DNA of 64,000 bases from Pomacea canaliculata (lineage: Eukaryota > Mollusca > Gastropoda > Architaenioglossa > Ampullariidae): positions 25,302,927 to 25,366,926 of the forward strand of contig NC_037594.1 of the NCBI RefSeq assembly GCF_003073045.1. Direction: 5' to 3'. Positions 38,401 through 53,400 of this stretch are shown here, in pieces. The translations under genes were made by a program, and so were the position numbers. Every line of letters begins with the position of its first letter. Position 1 is the stretch's first letter. The notes under the pieces are model-generated. The model worked only from the letters and a program-made list of their open reading frames with translations. It ran no database searches and was not told where the DNA came from.

Positions 38401-41400
38401 CCACATAATTATGCAGGACCCCAACCTACAGTGTGCACTAAAGATCCCAGTGGTGAGATAATACTGATCCACATCATCATCCAATAATTTAAACCACTCC
38501 CAAAAAGTCTACTGAAAAAAAGGTTAGTAAGAGAGAAACCAACAGACTACTTTCTGGAAAAAGGGACAAACAAGAAAAAGGAACAAAAATACTTTAGCCT
38601 CAAACGAAGCAAAAGTTTTCTTATCAGTCTGCCCGCTTGTCTAAACTAAGGCAACTGTTTTAAAAACAAGATGTAAGCTAACCATTGTACCCAAATCACA
38701 AAATGACTACAGCACAAACATTTAAAAAGTTTTATCCAAGAATAATTCTGTTTACATTCACGAAATTCTCTTTGACCAGAACATGCTCTAAGTTTCCCTT
38801 TTGAGTGTTTGGCATTTCTTCCTTACATATAAAGTACAAGCTCATTTGTCTTGAGGTTGGGCTGAGAGATATTTAGCTGGGCTGAGACAATGCCAAGACA
38901 TTTTGACGGTGCAAACTAAAAGCTGATGATCTGATGACAGAAGTCACCTTTTAAAACACTTGGCTGAATGGAAGGTATGATAGATCAATCTGTTCACTCA
39001 AACTGTTTATAGCTGACCATGACATCTGACAGTGAAATACTGACAGAGAAAGAAATATTGACAGAGAAAGACTGAAGTATTGCCCACCTAACATTCAACT
39101 GGTTGCCTTGTCCATATATATTTTATTATAGGTTAAAATGATTCTGAAACATCACTGTTTGAATTTGTGTTCACGGGACCCTTCTGAGAGTGTTATTTAC
39201 AACTATATCTAAGCATTTCTACTTTTGATATAGTTGTTGTACATCCTCCTAACTGATTTCATTTGTAGATTTGTAGTTTGCTGGCTTGCTAAGAGCGTTA
39301 TATAAAAGTTTCACGTATATACACTTTTCTGGTTTTTACCTGTGGGATGACTTTAGCAGAGCCGCCAGGGAGGAAAACGTCGCTGGACTGGCTGGGTTTA
39401 CGTCGTTCTCTCTCCCCTGCATCACTGGCCTGACTGCTGAGGCGTCGCCGCTCGCTCGTTTCACTGCCATGACTGGTGCGCAAGGTCTTCCGGTCTATGC
39501 TGCTTGTATCACTCACACTGCTTACTTGCCTTTCAACTGACTCGTGTCTGGAAAAAAAGACTATTCTCAACGAAACCTCAATTCTGGATCCTTACCTATA
39601 GTAGTGACTACTATAATATAGTAGTTAACACATTCACAATGAGCATGAGATGAAGCTACATACCCTGGAACATGCAAAAATATTCTATTTTCACATTAAT
39701 TTAAAAAAATTTACAAGATGTAAAATCCTTTTACACATCCTTTTCACCATTTAAAAAAAATTCATTATATTAGTTTTCCAACATTCATTTTTTCCTAAAG
39801 ATTTTTATTTTCCTTTAATAGATTCAGGACCCCTCCCAAATCCCCCAAACACACTTAGACACAATTACAGTACCTACCCATTCTGCACGCTGGTATTTTT
39901 TCCATGTTTAGGTAAATTAAGCTGACTTGACTTCTCAAGGGCTGACACACTGCAGAAACAAACAGAAAAGAATTGATGTCATATTATTATGTGTCTAATC
40001 TGCACGCTGCCATTCTTCTACTGTCTGGATAAATAAAGGTAGCATCTTAGCAAAAGAAAGGCACAAGTATATCAATCTACAAGAGTACTGCTGGTCTCCA
40101 GAAATTGAGCTACCAATCTAGCTAATTAATTTTGTGTATTACTAATAAGGAATTGTGGGTTGAAGAAGGTGGATGAAAATAATCAAGCATATTAGGTAAA
40201 TGTAATTTTATACTTCAACATCAAGCAAAGCTCATTAGCTCTGCAAAGATCCAGCGAATGCACAAATACTTTCTATTCCAAGAACAATTTCTTGAATGCA
40301 CAGATAGCACTGATGACAGAAGCTAACCTCGTACATCCAGTAAGAGGAGTAAAAAAGGAATTTAGACACAAACTAAAGCACTGCAAGAAAAACAGGAATA
40401 CAATGAAACAATTTGGATAAAATATATATAAAGAACAACTTAAACACAAAATGATCACTTTTCTTTCACTACTAAAAGATTTTTGTTTTACACTTCAACA
40501 TCACCAGGACAAAGTTTCCATTCACCAACATCACCAGGACAACATGTCCTTTCACTTTAACAAGTGCAGCACACTCAGATCTAAACTTTTCTTTGCAGTC
40601 TGTCAAATTGCTATAAAGCATTAGCAAAACATACTTTACAAAAAGAAAAGATTTACAGTTGTCTATGTTCTGCCTAATCTAGATACAGTACACATAAAAT
40701 ATGTTTTTGAAAAAAAAGACTAATGTCTGTTGAATAGACTCTGTGTGTGAACACGTGCATGTGTTGTTTTCTTTTGCTATAAATGTTTTTATATCCATGC
40801 CACTTCTGAAAGATACATGCACCCTAACATTTTTAAATACACTGGGAACACATGATATGCACAGAATTAGTTACAACTCTTGACACATATAGCCATCTGT
40901 AACAAACACTTAAATCAGAGATCATTTCAAACTGACACTAAAATATAATGGTACCAGTCCAGTCACAAAACTTGACACATAGAAAGGGTACGCTGTAAGC
41001 CATGTTACTTTTTGAACACACAAGCTGTTCAGATTGGGTACACCACAAACTATTACATAAAAGATAAATTTTTGTTTGTAACAACTGTTGCATCTACCTG
41101 TCATCTTCTTTCTCAGCATCACTTTCCTTGTCCTCTTCTTCGTTGTCCTTGGTGCTGCTTGTGGTGGCCTTTTCATCATCTTCACCACCACCACCACCAC
41201 TGCTGCTGTAAGGTAAGGACAATCAGCATCTTCATCACATCTGATTAACACTACACTACCAGAGGTCAACGTCTCATACAGAACTTCCTCACATTTGGTT
41301 GGCACAATACATAGCACAGCATTTTGCACATGACTTCCTTGCACCTGAACTGCTGACTCAGCAAAGGACATCTGAACTACATGGGCCCAACTGAAAGGGA

Positions 41401-44400
41401 CTACCCATAACTGGGTCCGTTGGCAAGGTGTTGTTGTGGCCCTTTGCTCCTTGAGGAGTAACAAGGACTAAACTAAACAGAGGGAGTAGTTGTATATTTG
41501 TGCCAGTTGTTTTCAAACAACCAACTTGACACTAACCTCCATCAACCAAATGTACTCAGTTCTACTCAGCTATACAGAGGCTAAATACTGCACAAAGCTT
41601 TGTGTGTAAATGACAACGCTACTCTGTAGACACCAAATGCTGTAGAAAGCTTCAGATGTTCAAGACATGTATTCTTTCATGCAGCATGAGATTGAAATGT
41701 TTCCACATCTTTAAACAATAAACCAAACAGCTCAAAGGTGATATACATTTCTAAGTTGTTTAGAAACGTTTCTGAGCACTGATCTCTCAAAAAGACTTGT
41801 CACCTAGTTAACAAATGACAGAAACCTAAAGATTTACTTGAATCATTCAGCTACTCTTCCACAAGACTTTGACTAGCAAAAATGACATCCTGGTTAGAAC
41901 AAAAAGAGTTTAAGAAAAAAAGAAGAAAGAAAATCATCATGATAAACTATATCCTTGGGACACTGCTGAATCTCAGAGCACACTAGATAACACTAGAACT
42001 TCTCCAAAACTGAATATTCCCGTTCCTAGATTAGACCTTTTAAAATCAAGTCTGAAATACTCAGGGAGCGTGCAATGGAATAGCCTCCCTCTCCATCTTA
42101 AGCAATTGAACTCCTTGAACTGCGTTCAGCGCTATCTACCTAAATACATTCAAGAAAACTAGATGAGGCCTCTGGAGATACCTCCCAACTCAAGGAAACC
42201 TTGCAAATATATGGTTTTTTTTAACCATCACTTTTGTACATATTCACCTTCCACTCTCCTCTGATACCTTACCTTATACTACTTATTATTCTCATAGTAC
42301 TTAATTACTTCATTTACTTAGTTTATTTTTTTCCCCGAAAAGGGCGTGGACTAAATGAAAAAAAGCGTTTTCTTGATTATTTTACCTCTCGTTAATAAAG
42401 AATTGTCATTGTCCTTTATCAAACCATAAGTTATGAAGGTCATCTAATGTCAAATATACATCTGTATCCTCATCAAAAGCAAGTGTAATTTCCTCATTCA
42501 ACAAATGCTGTAATATGCAGCAAGCAGTGCCCAAGTGTGTGCCAGTAAAAAAAAAACCATGAGGAGCTTTCAAAAGAAAAAATTTACAGGTAGTTTCACT
42601 GCATAACAGTACTCCTTCAACTATCTACTCCCAACTAATAAAATTTTCCAACATCTTCATGAACTATGTAAACACCTCTCCATGCAGTTGTATCTATGAA
42701 CCTATGTACTTGCCAATACTTGGACCTCTACACATCTCTAGAACAATTTAATTCTACATAATGCAAGTTTTCATTAAATCATTAGGCCCAATAATATTGG
42801 TAGTAGCAGTAAGTCACCATGTTACAACATGACTGCCTGGCACACTGATCTCATAGTAAAAAGTCATTCAACCACTGTTAAAAATGTGAGTTGCGAATTG
42901 ACTGAAATAACTTGTGCACATTTACTTACAATAGAGGGGTTATCAAAAATGAGAAATAAAAGAACACTCTGCTAAAATAAATAGTGCCTGTGTCGTGGCA
43001 ATATTTTCATGTGCAAAGTTAAGATTTAACAGAGCTGGCATCATCAAACTTAATTCCCATACGTGATAAAGCATATAACTTGCAAATTGGTATTTTCCTG
43101 GGGCTTTTACCACATATAAAACCACTTAATATTATTATATTCCTCCCAATTTTTGACTGAAGAAGTACGGCCCATCCCTCTTTATAGAAATTTAACTAGG
43201 TGGCGGCAGAACAGTCCTTTTTATATGGAATTAATATTTTAATGAGGTGGGGTATATTTTGTTAATAATAATCATAAACACAAGATTGGTATAGTGCAAA
43301 CTCACACTCGTAAGGAGCATGTTCATAGCACTTAAAACAAGAATAAGATATGGGCAGCATATGACGGACAGAACAACAAATAACACATGAACCACAGAAG
43401 GATAAACAACAGTAATGATGACAAATAAAAGACAAATACAGAAAACACAAAAAGGAACCAAGTATCAAGGACTGAGAATATCATGATTTTACAAAGGAAG
43501 ATGAGCAGGAAAGTAGCGGAAAAAATGGGTGTGTGACAAATGACTTAATGACACTGTTGTCAAAATATTTCCTAAGTTTTGTTTTCAAATAATTTTTTAT
43601 AAAAGTTTGTAGATTTGTGATAAACTTTGTATTTTTTCCAACTGACTCTTAGTCTGACCTGTAGGTACAGAGGAAATTGGATTTTCACAGATAAGAAATT
43701 TGGCAATTAATTGTGTACTGCTAAGTTTTTTTTCTCTAATGTATCAGTTTGCAAATGCTTCATTTCATCGCAGAACATGTGCACAGCCCATCTACAAAAT
43801 ATGATCGGCATATCTTTATTACTGCGCAGACGTGCTGGACAGCCACCGAAGTATAATGAATGCTGTGCTATACCATACCTCACTAACATATGAACTGCAT
43901 CAAAAACATCTGTTCTTCAGCCACCTAAGTTAATTTATATAAAGAGGGATGGTCTGTCCTTCAACCAAAAGTTTTTGAATATGATAATATTCAGTTTTAT
44001 TGTAAATTGAAAAACATAGGATAATACCATCTCGCAAGTTATACACTAAAAGAAGATGGCTTCCAATGTTACACTGTGTATGCGTATCTCTTTAACAAAA
44101 ATTTTCAAAAGTGATAATAATTCAACATATGTGACAGGAAGTTTTCATATTAAAGGGTTTAATTATCATGCTGCAATAAATTATACATAAAATCAATGGT
44201 GATCTCATATTGCTCTTTTGCAAAATGCAGGTTGTTGGACTGATAGCCTAAACCTGCATTAAGTGATGAAATTCACAAATCAATCATTTCAGCAAATAAT
44301 ATAAACAAAGACTGAAGTCAAAATTTGGGTTAGAAACATCTATATTTCCTAACGTTTAGTAGTACGAGTGTCCACATAGTAAAAACAAACTTTCTTTAGT

Positions 44401-47400
44401 GTTGTAAACCACTTTTTTCCATTTTACAGTGATCGCCAATCACTTTATGTTTAAAAATCTGTTTTACTGCATCTACAGACAAAATATTTCTTCAGCATTT
44501 TAATCTGAGCTAACAGACCACGAGCTTGTATTACAGACTGAAAGTGTCACACCACCTGGTGGAAACTGTCAGCTTTTACAACTCCACCAAAAACATTCAT
44601 GCCTCAATTTTATCAGCATATCGTGTAGAAAGAGAGCAGCTTTCACAAAATGATATTTATGGGGAAGGTGTAGTTCATAAACAATCACGAAAATGACAGA
44701 AAAACACATTTCATCTTTTGCAAATAAATCAGCAGCACATGCCTGCTGCTAAATATTTCAAATGAACGCTTATTCTGTTACACTGTTAAGGGCCTTCTTA
44801 ACAGTAGACATACAGATTCTCCCACTTCTCCAACTTTCTAAGAGATAACTCTAATTTTTGCTGTTGTTCATGGTTAAAATGTGTGCATGTGCCTATCTTT
44901 CTGAAAATAGAATATTTTACACCGTTCCTCTATTCATTGTATTCCATGTTCATGACCAGGTAAAATGAAGTTCAGGAAGCTTGGCCATATCCTGGGATTC
45001 TACACTATGCAAGCAGAACTTATTAGTATTAACAAGAACTATTTTCATTATAACATTTTGAATGATCTTTTTGTGAAAGCAGATCACATTCTCAAGAATG
45101 CACAGATCTGTACCATGTAATTACAAAATATCATGCAACTTTAAAATACGTCTTACCTTTAAAAAAAATCCATACAAGATATTTAAGCATAACTGTGTGA
45201 CAAAAGATACAATTACATGCAAAATGTATGCAAAAGTATTCATCCTGATTAGGGTTGGGCATGACAGCAGCATTATTACACATTGACAGTTTGGTTATCA
45301 CAGCTTCTTCCTCTCCTTAACAGCAGGCAGCAGTTTATGTTAATAAAAGCAGAAAAAGAAACAAACAGAAATAGAAAAGGTTATAATTATGTCTACATGA
45401 AACAATGTAACCTTCTGAATACATATATATATACATGTGAAAAAAAGCTTGGTTAAAAGCTGATAAAACTGCTTCAGAATACAAAGGCCTTTAAATTTTT
45501 AAAGATCTTTAAAGATATCAAGATTTTTAAATGACTTCCTGTAAAAATCTCACAAAATATTCCAATGGTTAGTCTGGTAGCCATTGGCTTTATCTTGCTA
45601 GATTACAACAGAATATCGATTGGCTCTTTGCTTCTGTAACCCTGCCGCCATGAAGAAGAAAAATATTGTACCGACTACACCATAGTGCCTGTGCAGTTAA
45701 AAACATTACATGCATACAAGCATATACTTCCAAACAGAGAGAAAATAGCATGCTTGGAATACTGAAAACCCAACAAAGTTATTGCTGCATAAAATATCAC
45801 TCTAAAACTAGGGAATAACATGCATCCACAAAACAATGAAATTGTTGAAATGAGTTTTTGGAAAACCTTCATTGCTCTAGCATAGCAAAAATTTCAATCA
45901 GCTAAGTACTTTAGTGTCTTCTGTGTTTGATGGTAATGCAACAGCAGTAACTGTTAGAAGAGGAAAATTCTGCACAGTGATTAAAATGTCTACCACTAAT
46001 GGTACAAAATTTGCTAGATAGCAAAATGTTTTTTCAAAAATTTGTAATGTCAAATCTTTGTAATGATGGTTTAAAGAAAAAAAATCCATGATTACATCTG
46101 CTATAGAAATGTTGCCACTCCATAATGTAGTCTGCACTTAATTATGTAGCCTGCATTCAGATTTTCACAAAGCTACCTGTTTCCTTGTTCACTGATTTCT
46201 CAACTAAATCTCAAACCTTCATTCACTGCAAAAGCAGTCACATCACTGCTAACTTGTTTCTCAGAAAGGGATAAACAAAACAGAGGCCAAATCAAAGGAA
46301 GGAGAAAGTTACCAAACTTACCTCTTTCTTGATAGTTTCTCATCCACCTCATCACAGCCATCAGTTTCAGATGCTGAAAATTTAACAGAAATGGTTAGCA
46401 AATTTTGCTGTTTATTTATACCTTAAATAGTTTTCTTGGCTTCACTGATAAGATTGCAAGCTAAGTACCATCAAAACACTGTAACGTTTTTTTCATTACT
46501 TAACCAAAAGTCTTGCAAGCTAAGAACCCTAAAAATATCTCAAATCATCTTTAATTATGCCTCGATTTGTCATGCAAACTAAGTACCATCAAAATATTTC
46601 TACTTGACTAATCAGCTATGCAAGAAAAGTACCATCAGCCATCTGAAACTGTTCCTACCACTCCTCCCCCTCCTGAAGAGAACATTACATAGAAACCCCA
46701 CAATCTGAAACCTCACTGAAACTACCTACAAAAGGGAAACTAAAATATTTACATAACAGTAACAAAGTGTCATTTCCTCAATCACTTCTTCCATAAATTC
46801 TGCCATAAATAAAATAGCCATTTCCATAAATACTGTATTCAACACAATAAATAAATCTAGCTTGTAGCACACTGAGTAAATGTTGATACAAAAAAAGTAA
46901 ATCAAACACAACCTAAAAACCCAGTGAAGCGTGATAATAAATGGATCCGTTTTAAACTCAACAATCTCAGGAAAAGCTCAACCTTTTTTCAAGTCTTCTT
47001 CCATTCTGGCTTTGAGAATATTACATTTCATTTGGTCAGGTGGGATGTTGGTTGCTCCACCAGTGAACTTGAGCTGATTATTCTTGAAAGTGTTAATATC
47101 CTTATTTTTCAAGGGTGCAGATCTGGACTCATCAAGATTCTTCATTTTGGCAATGGCATGTTCTGAGGCATCTGAAATAAAAATAAGCTCACCAAATTCT
47201 AAGGCTGTTAGTTTAAAATATTATTATCACTGATACTCATAATATAAATTCTGCAGCATTGCAATGTCATATCAGCTGTGCCTGTAAACAGGTGCCATAT
47301 GCAAAGAACGAACAGAGTGCCCAAGATCTGAACCCAGGGCAGCCAGTTCTTACTGCACTGGCAACAGGCGCTAACCACTGCACCACTGGATGCAGTCAGT

Positions 47401-50400
47401 TAGGATAGGAACCAGTTCAAAATCATGCCAGAAAGATTGAAATCCCTTAGCTTTCAAATACTTGGAGTGTGTTATGGCCGTATCACTGATTGTGAGGTTA
47501 TACGGTACAGTGTGTAAAAGGCTAGGACTGGAGTTTAAACAGGGCTACATACATTACATACCTTTGAGGTTGACATCACTGTGGTGTACTCCACCACTTC
47601 CTACTACTACTTCTCCATTAACTGTTTTCTCAAGGCTGCGTCCCTTGATCAGGGTATCAAGACGTTCTAATGCAGACTGGGCTGGTTGAACCGGAGGATC
47701 AGGCTTGATCTTGCCCTCTGACCCTGGAGATGGGCTAGACGGGGCAGTGTGGGTAGTGGAGGCACTGCTGACAGAAGCTCGAGGAGTGCTTAACCTAGAG
47801 ACCTTCACCTCTGGAAGTGCACCATCCACTACTGACTCCACTGTGGCTCGAGCCTGCTTTTCTCTGTCAAAAACATGACACTGATGAGAGGGAGAGATGG
47901 GGTAGGCATTCATTAATTAATCATTCTCTAGATCCTGCCATCTTCATTCTCAAGGTAAACCACAAGGTACTAAAGAGCAACACAAACAGTCCAACTAAAA
48001 ACATCTATATGACAATATCAAATATAAAGAGAATCTAAACCACATATCTATCATCTGTTGTTTTCCCTTTAAGTCTGTATCAATTCTACCTGTGCAGAAA
48101 ACTTTAAAAATGCCCAGGTTCTTTAGACTTTTTGGAATGGCATACCCTTTGCTGGTCACCTATAGCTGACATTTTTCATTGTGCATTCATTTTATGGTCA
48201 GTATTCGAAGCAGATTTAAAGTCTTTAGTCTTTGAGTAACACTGCAGATCATTAGTTTAAGTGAAATACCTTCATGAATGTATATCTGTGGATTGTAAGC
48301 ACCTACTGCTCTTAAAATAATTCATTATGCAATGCACACACCTAGCTTCCTCTTCTGCTCGTCTCTTTTCAATTTCTCGTCGTCTTGATTCCCTCATCAT
48401 CTTTTCTTCTCTTTCTTTCCGTTCAAAGGTAGGCCTCCTGGAGTATCTCTGGCTAGGCTTACGTTCAAACTTAACGCTTCGCCGTGCTCTGTTCATAGTG
48501 GCTGTCTGGTACTCAGTACGTCCACTGCAATGATAGTCAAATAATAAGTAAATTTTGTATGCAGCATGATAAAAACAGACCACAATTCAGCAAGAACACA
48601 GACCCATGACATGACTTACTGGTCCCACTTCAGAAGAAAATTATATTCATCAATGCTGAAAACATGAATCACTTCTAGCAAATTCTAAATTCTAACCCAC
48701 ACCTAAACTACTCACCTGTATCGAAATCTTGAGCCCATTCTGAAAAAGTTCTGACGACCGGATCCACCTTTGACAGGTCCTTTCAAACGGAAAAACGCAT
48801 GATGCTCTACAGCACATTTCCAAAGATGTTTGCATGCCTTTTCACTCAAAAGACGAAAAACAAAGATATGGTCTTGACTCTGACCCTGAAAAAAAAAAAA
48901 AGAGAGGTGCACCACAGAGCTATCAACGTATCAAATAATAATAATGGGAATTTATAATGTGCAGCATCACGAACAAGATAGATCACACTCTCTAAACAGA
49001 ACAATAATGATAAATGAAAGATAACAGCCAATGGACAGTGAGGTACATATATACACATTGAACAACATAAAGATGAGGTACAACAGTAGAACGTAAAGCA
49101 GTGGATGTAGAAATGAAGGGATGCAGATACTATAAACAGCATAAGATGGAGTCGTTACATGATGGTTAGCATGACAGTATTGCCAGGAAGTTAAGAATAG
49201 TAATTCAGTGATAGCACTCTGTGAACAGATATGTTTTCAGAGTGTTTGAATGTAGCCTTGGAGTCCGAGTAGGGAATGTGATGGGGAAAAGAGTTCCACT
49301 GCTTAGCAGAACAGAGGGAGGAGGTCCGTTGTCCATACGTGACTGTGTTTGTGGGAGGGAGGATAGAATCAGGATTCTATAAATGAAAGTAGTGTCATCT
49401 ATAGTATTAAAGGAAGCAAACAGGTCTAATGTAGAGAAAATGAGATGTCACTTCTATCCAGTGCAGACAGTCGTTTATCAGCTTAAGCAGGTCAGTCTCA
49501 GTGCTAGGAAAATAAGCAGACTGTGATGAAGATATCCAATTTTCAGAGTTAAGATAGGATAGAAGTTGCTTGAGAACTACTTTCTCAATGATTTTAGAAA
49601 GAAATGGCAAGTTTGAGACTAAGCAGTAACTGTTTAGCACACTGATGTCAAGGGTAGACTTTTTTAACAGCGGTTTCACTAAGGCTGTTTTGAAGGTAGT
49701 TGGGAAGATGCCAGAGGAAAAAGTGTCATTTACTATTTTTCCGAGGGCAGGGAGCAACAATGGCGGGGGAAGTTTGGGGGGAAGGGGGAATTGGTGGTTT
49801 ACACCAGACCTGTAAACAGATGCCACATGGAGAGTTGCAACAATGACAAGTCTGAACAAGATATGATACTGCAGGAGTATTAGCTTCAAAAACGTTCATG
49901 CTATACAACTACATGGTTTCTGCTGTACAGCTGCAAAATCTGGACCCTACTGATATGGACTGAAAGAGCCAGGCATTCGAGATGAAATGCCTTCAGAGAC
50001 AGCTTCTTATCTCCTACAGGTAACAGAAGTCAAACGAATTTGTTCGAGGTCTGCTCAACATCCTGATCAGTCCCCAGAAGCATTTGCTTGCCACTGTCAA
50101 GAGGCAGAAGCTGGTTTGGTTCAGGCATGTCATTCAACATGACACATTGCCCAAGACAGTTCTCTAGTGATGTATGAAGGGAGGATGTCGACAAGGCAAG
50201 CAGAAAAAGAGATGGTTGAGTCAAGAAGTGAACAGGCCACCAGTTAAATGAGTACTGGAAGGGGCACATAAGCCGAATTTGCTGCAGCTCATGATGGCCA
50301 CCCAATTAATGGAAACAGTTAAAGGACAAAGAGGGAGAGACAGTGTGTGTTCGGTAGATCAGTATTGTTAAATATGATGTAAAAGCATAAAATTATGCCA

Positions 50401-53400
50401 TCTAATTACCAAATGTAAATTCTATGATTCTACAGGATTAACAGCTACTGCCTTACCCTTTCATCATCCTCAACTGCAACAAGTGTGAGTTTTTTCCCTT
50501 TGAAGTCAAGACGGGTCATTTTTGGCCTAAACAAAATTCAAAATACATTTAGAAAAATCTATATCCAAAGGTTGCACAGTACTGTATGTCCATTTAATGA
50601 AAAACAATATTATGAAAGACACATGAGTGATGGTGATTTTGACAACAGAATTAGGTTCATTAAGTTATGTTATTTTCACTGCTACAACAATATAAAAATG
50701 GCATTGTGGTTTTTATTCTTTTGCACATGGTATTTTTAGAAGAAATGAGCATCTGATAGGCACAATGAGCATTTAATATGTAGTGTTAATGTCTCAGAAA
50801 GAAAGAATCCCAGAATTAGCTTTGAGTTACTGTCGATATTTGTTTACATCCGGAGCCATGACATGCAATGTGGGATACCCAAAAACTTCCGAAGCGTGTT
50901 TGTGTGGTTTTATGAAAAGCCACCTGGAGAGTGGATAGAAGACATGTTGAAAATTCATATTATGGCATAATCTCAAAATGGCTAAAAATTAAAATTTTCG
51001 TCACTTGCATGGGATGTGCCAGGCATGAAATATTAATCTGAACCTGAGTTCAAAAAACATGAGTGGTACAGACCAGAAAAACAGTCCAATCTTTTGTGCT
51101 CCCTCGAAAACTAAGATGCCTGTTGGTGTTAAACCTAATCTGTATTCATTCATGTCTCGTCCCTGAAAAAGACAACAGCCTCATTTAGAATGCAAAAATT
51201 AGGTACTGCACATAGTAATCAAGACTGTCTCTACATCACAACAACCGCACAAACTGTTCTTTTTTAAACCTACTTTGTAAAATTAACCTCCAAGTATTGC
51301 ACTCAATCGACATATTAACTCACCTTCACTGGCATAAAAAAAAATGCTTCATTAAAATGGATCTCTGGAAAACTCTATACTGTTTCCTACCATATGCAAA
51401 TATGCACAAACCACATAAGAGAAATCCAAATTAAATAAACTGTGACAAAGGTGTCTGAAAATGTAAATTATTTTTCACGAGTTTGAAAACATAAGAGTTT
51501 AGATCAGAGATCTCATCTCCTAAGACATTATGTAATAAACCAGAAAGAAGAAAGCTGACATTTCATCATTAAAAGAAAGGTCAAGGTAGTCCTTTGACTT
51601 AGGGGTCATTGGGGAGTGAGGTCTTTGAGCCCTCACATATCTCTCAGATACTGCTAAACATTTCAATGGTTAAAATCAGAAATGGTGACAGAAACAAAAG
51701 AAGATTGTCAGCAACAGCGAAAGAGTTAGGACCAAAAACATCATCAGGGAGAACTGCAGCAGCAGCTAAACCAAATAACCACATCAACAGCAGATGAATT
51801 ATTTGAAGAAAAGAGCCACTTAACTGCAGTTGATTTCAATTTAAAATTTGACGAAAAAGAAATAGTCCAGGATGTTTTAGGGCAAAAATGGGTTAAAATA
51901 TTATGTTAAAGAGTTATCTTGAATCTTAAAAAATACCTTAAAAATGTCATTTCATAAGTTATATGAGTATCTTAAATTCCCTATCCATTGCAGCAAACAC
52001 CTAAAATTGCAAATATAGAAGTCTGTGTTTTCAAGTTGAGGAGGAACTACCAATTATTAACTTATTATCATCATCATTAAGATCTACAAGTAAGAAATGC
52101 AATGACCCTAATTTAAACGTATACACAATACATGTTGTCATGAGTTATGCACCTCTTATTTCAAAAATACAGAAGAAAGCAACTGAATGGTGTATATTTC
52201 TACTTACTGTTGTCCTTGCCCTAGCTTCATGAATATTAACTCCATTTGTTTTTAGCCATTAAGCAAGACATGAATTATATGGACTTTAAACCTGTGGTCT
52301 TACCATAACAATGTGGCTATCAACCCCATACATTTCCAGCCACTTGGCTTTGTTCAAGAACTGCATTTCTGCCTGAGCCGGAGTCAGACCTCTGTCACAA
52401 TTAAAAAAAACAGCAAACACCTGTGTTCAGTCAATTCTACGTGACCACAGCTAAAGTCAACCAATTAACACAATTTAGTTTATTCCTTGTTACTCCTCGA
52501 GAAGCATAGGGCCACAATTAACACAAAGTATTTCCTATTGGTAACAATTCTTTTAAGTCCATGATATTCGTCAAAAATGGTAGAGGTATGTCACGTAAGA
52601 TGGCACAGGCATTTTTACGAAAATATTCCAAAGTAACAACAGTGGTTTATACAAATGCATTCATAAACATGGACGTGCGCATGCCGCAATTACTGTAAAA
52701 ATATTTTTGAATGTTCCAAAATAACAAAAAGAAAGAAAGACAACAATCTATGTACTTCATTTCTTGAAAATGCTCGTAAACAGCCAGCTCAAGTTCCTCT
52801 GTCTGGTTTGGAATGAAATGGAATTCTGAAATAAAGCCTGGTGTGTGGACTTGAGGATCAAAATCTCCAAGTTCCGCTGAAATTGAAACCAAACTTTATT
52901 CAAAATAGCTACATGCCCACATCCTATAACCTTCGTAGTCTTGGTGACAAAAACTTCGTTCAAGACAGCCACATGCCTACAACCCATAATCTTCACGGTC
53001 TTGATGACAAAAATTTTAGCACTGCTCACTGGACTGGCACTAATAAAACCAGTGATGGTTACTATTGAATGTATGACAGTCTTGTGTGTGAATGACTGCA
53101 AGCTCTTATAGAAAACAAGAATTAGAAACTGATATTACACATATAAGAGGTGTGTGTGCATTCACAGGCATGTGCATATCTGTATATACACTTACACACT
53201 GGGGCTGAAACATGAGACTGCTATATTCTCTCCCTTCCCCAACCAAATTTGCATGCAAAATTGATTATCCATGAATGCTAATGGTTTCTTATACCATACC
53301 TTAAGACTTTTGAAAAAGCATGCTGCCATAGGCTTATGCAAACTTTCCAGCTACTTATAGGAATCAAATCAACAATATTAGACCATCATTCCTAGCAAAA

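Noticed and set aside
40922-41464. 180-aa minus frame overlapping EPB41L5 exon 14
   Set aside because: It reads the exon in a different frame; the exon 14 frame is the one that keeps phase with exons 13 and 15.
47275-47395. Functional tRNA gene
   Set aside because: A- and B-box-like motifs are present but no cloverleaf closes and the body is non-tRNA; a SINE explains it better.
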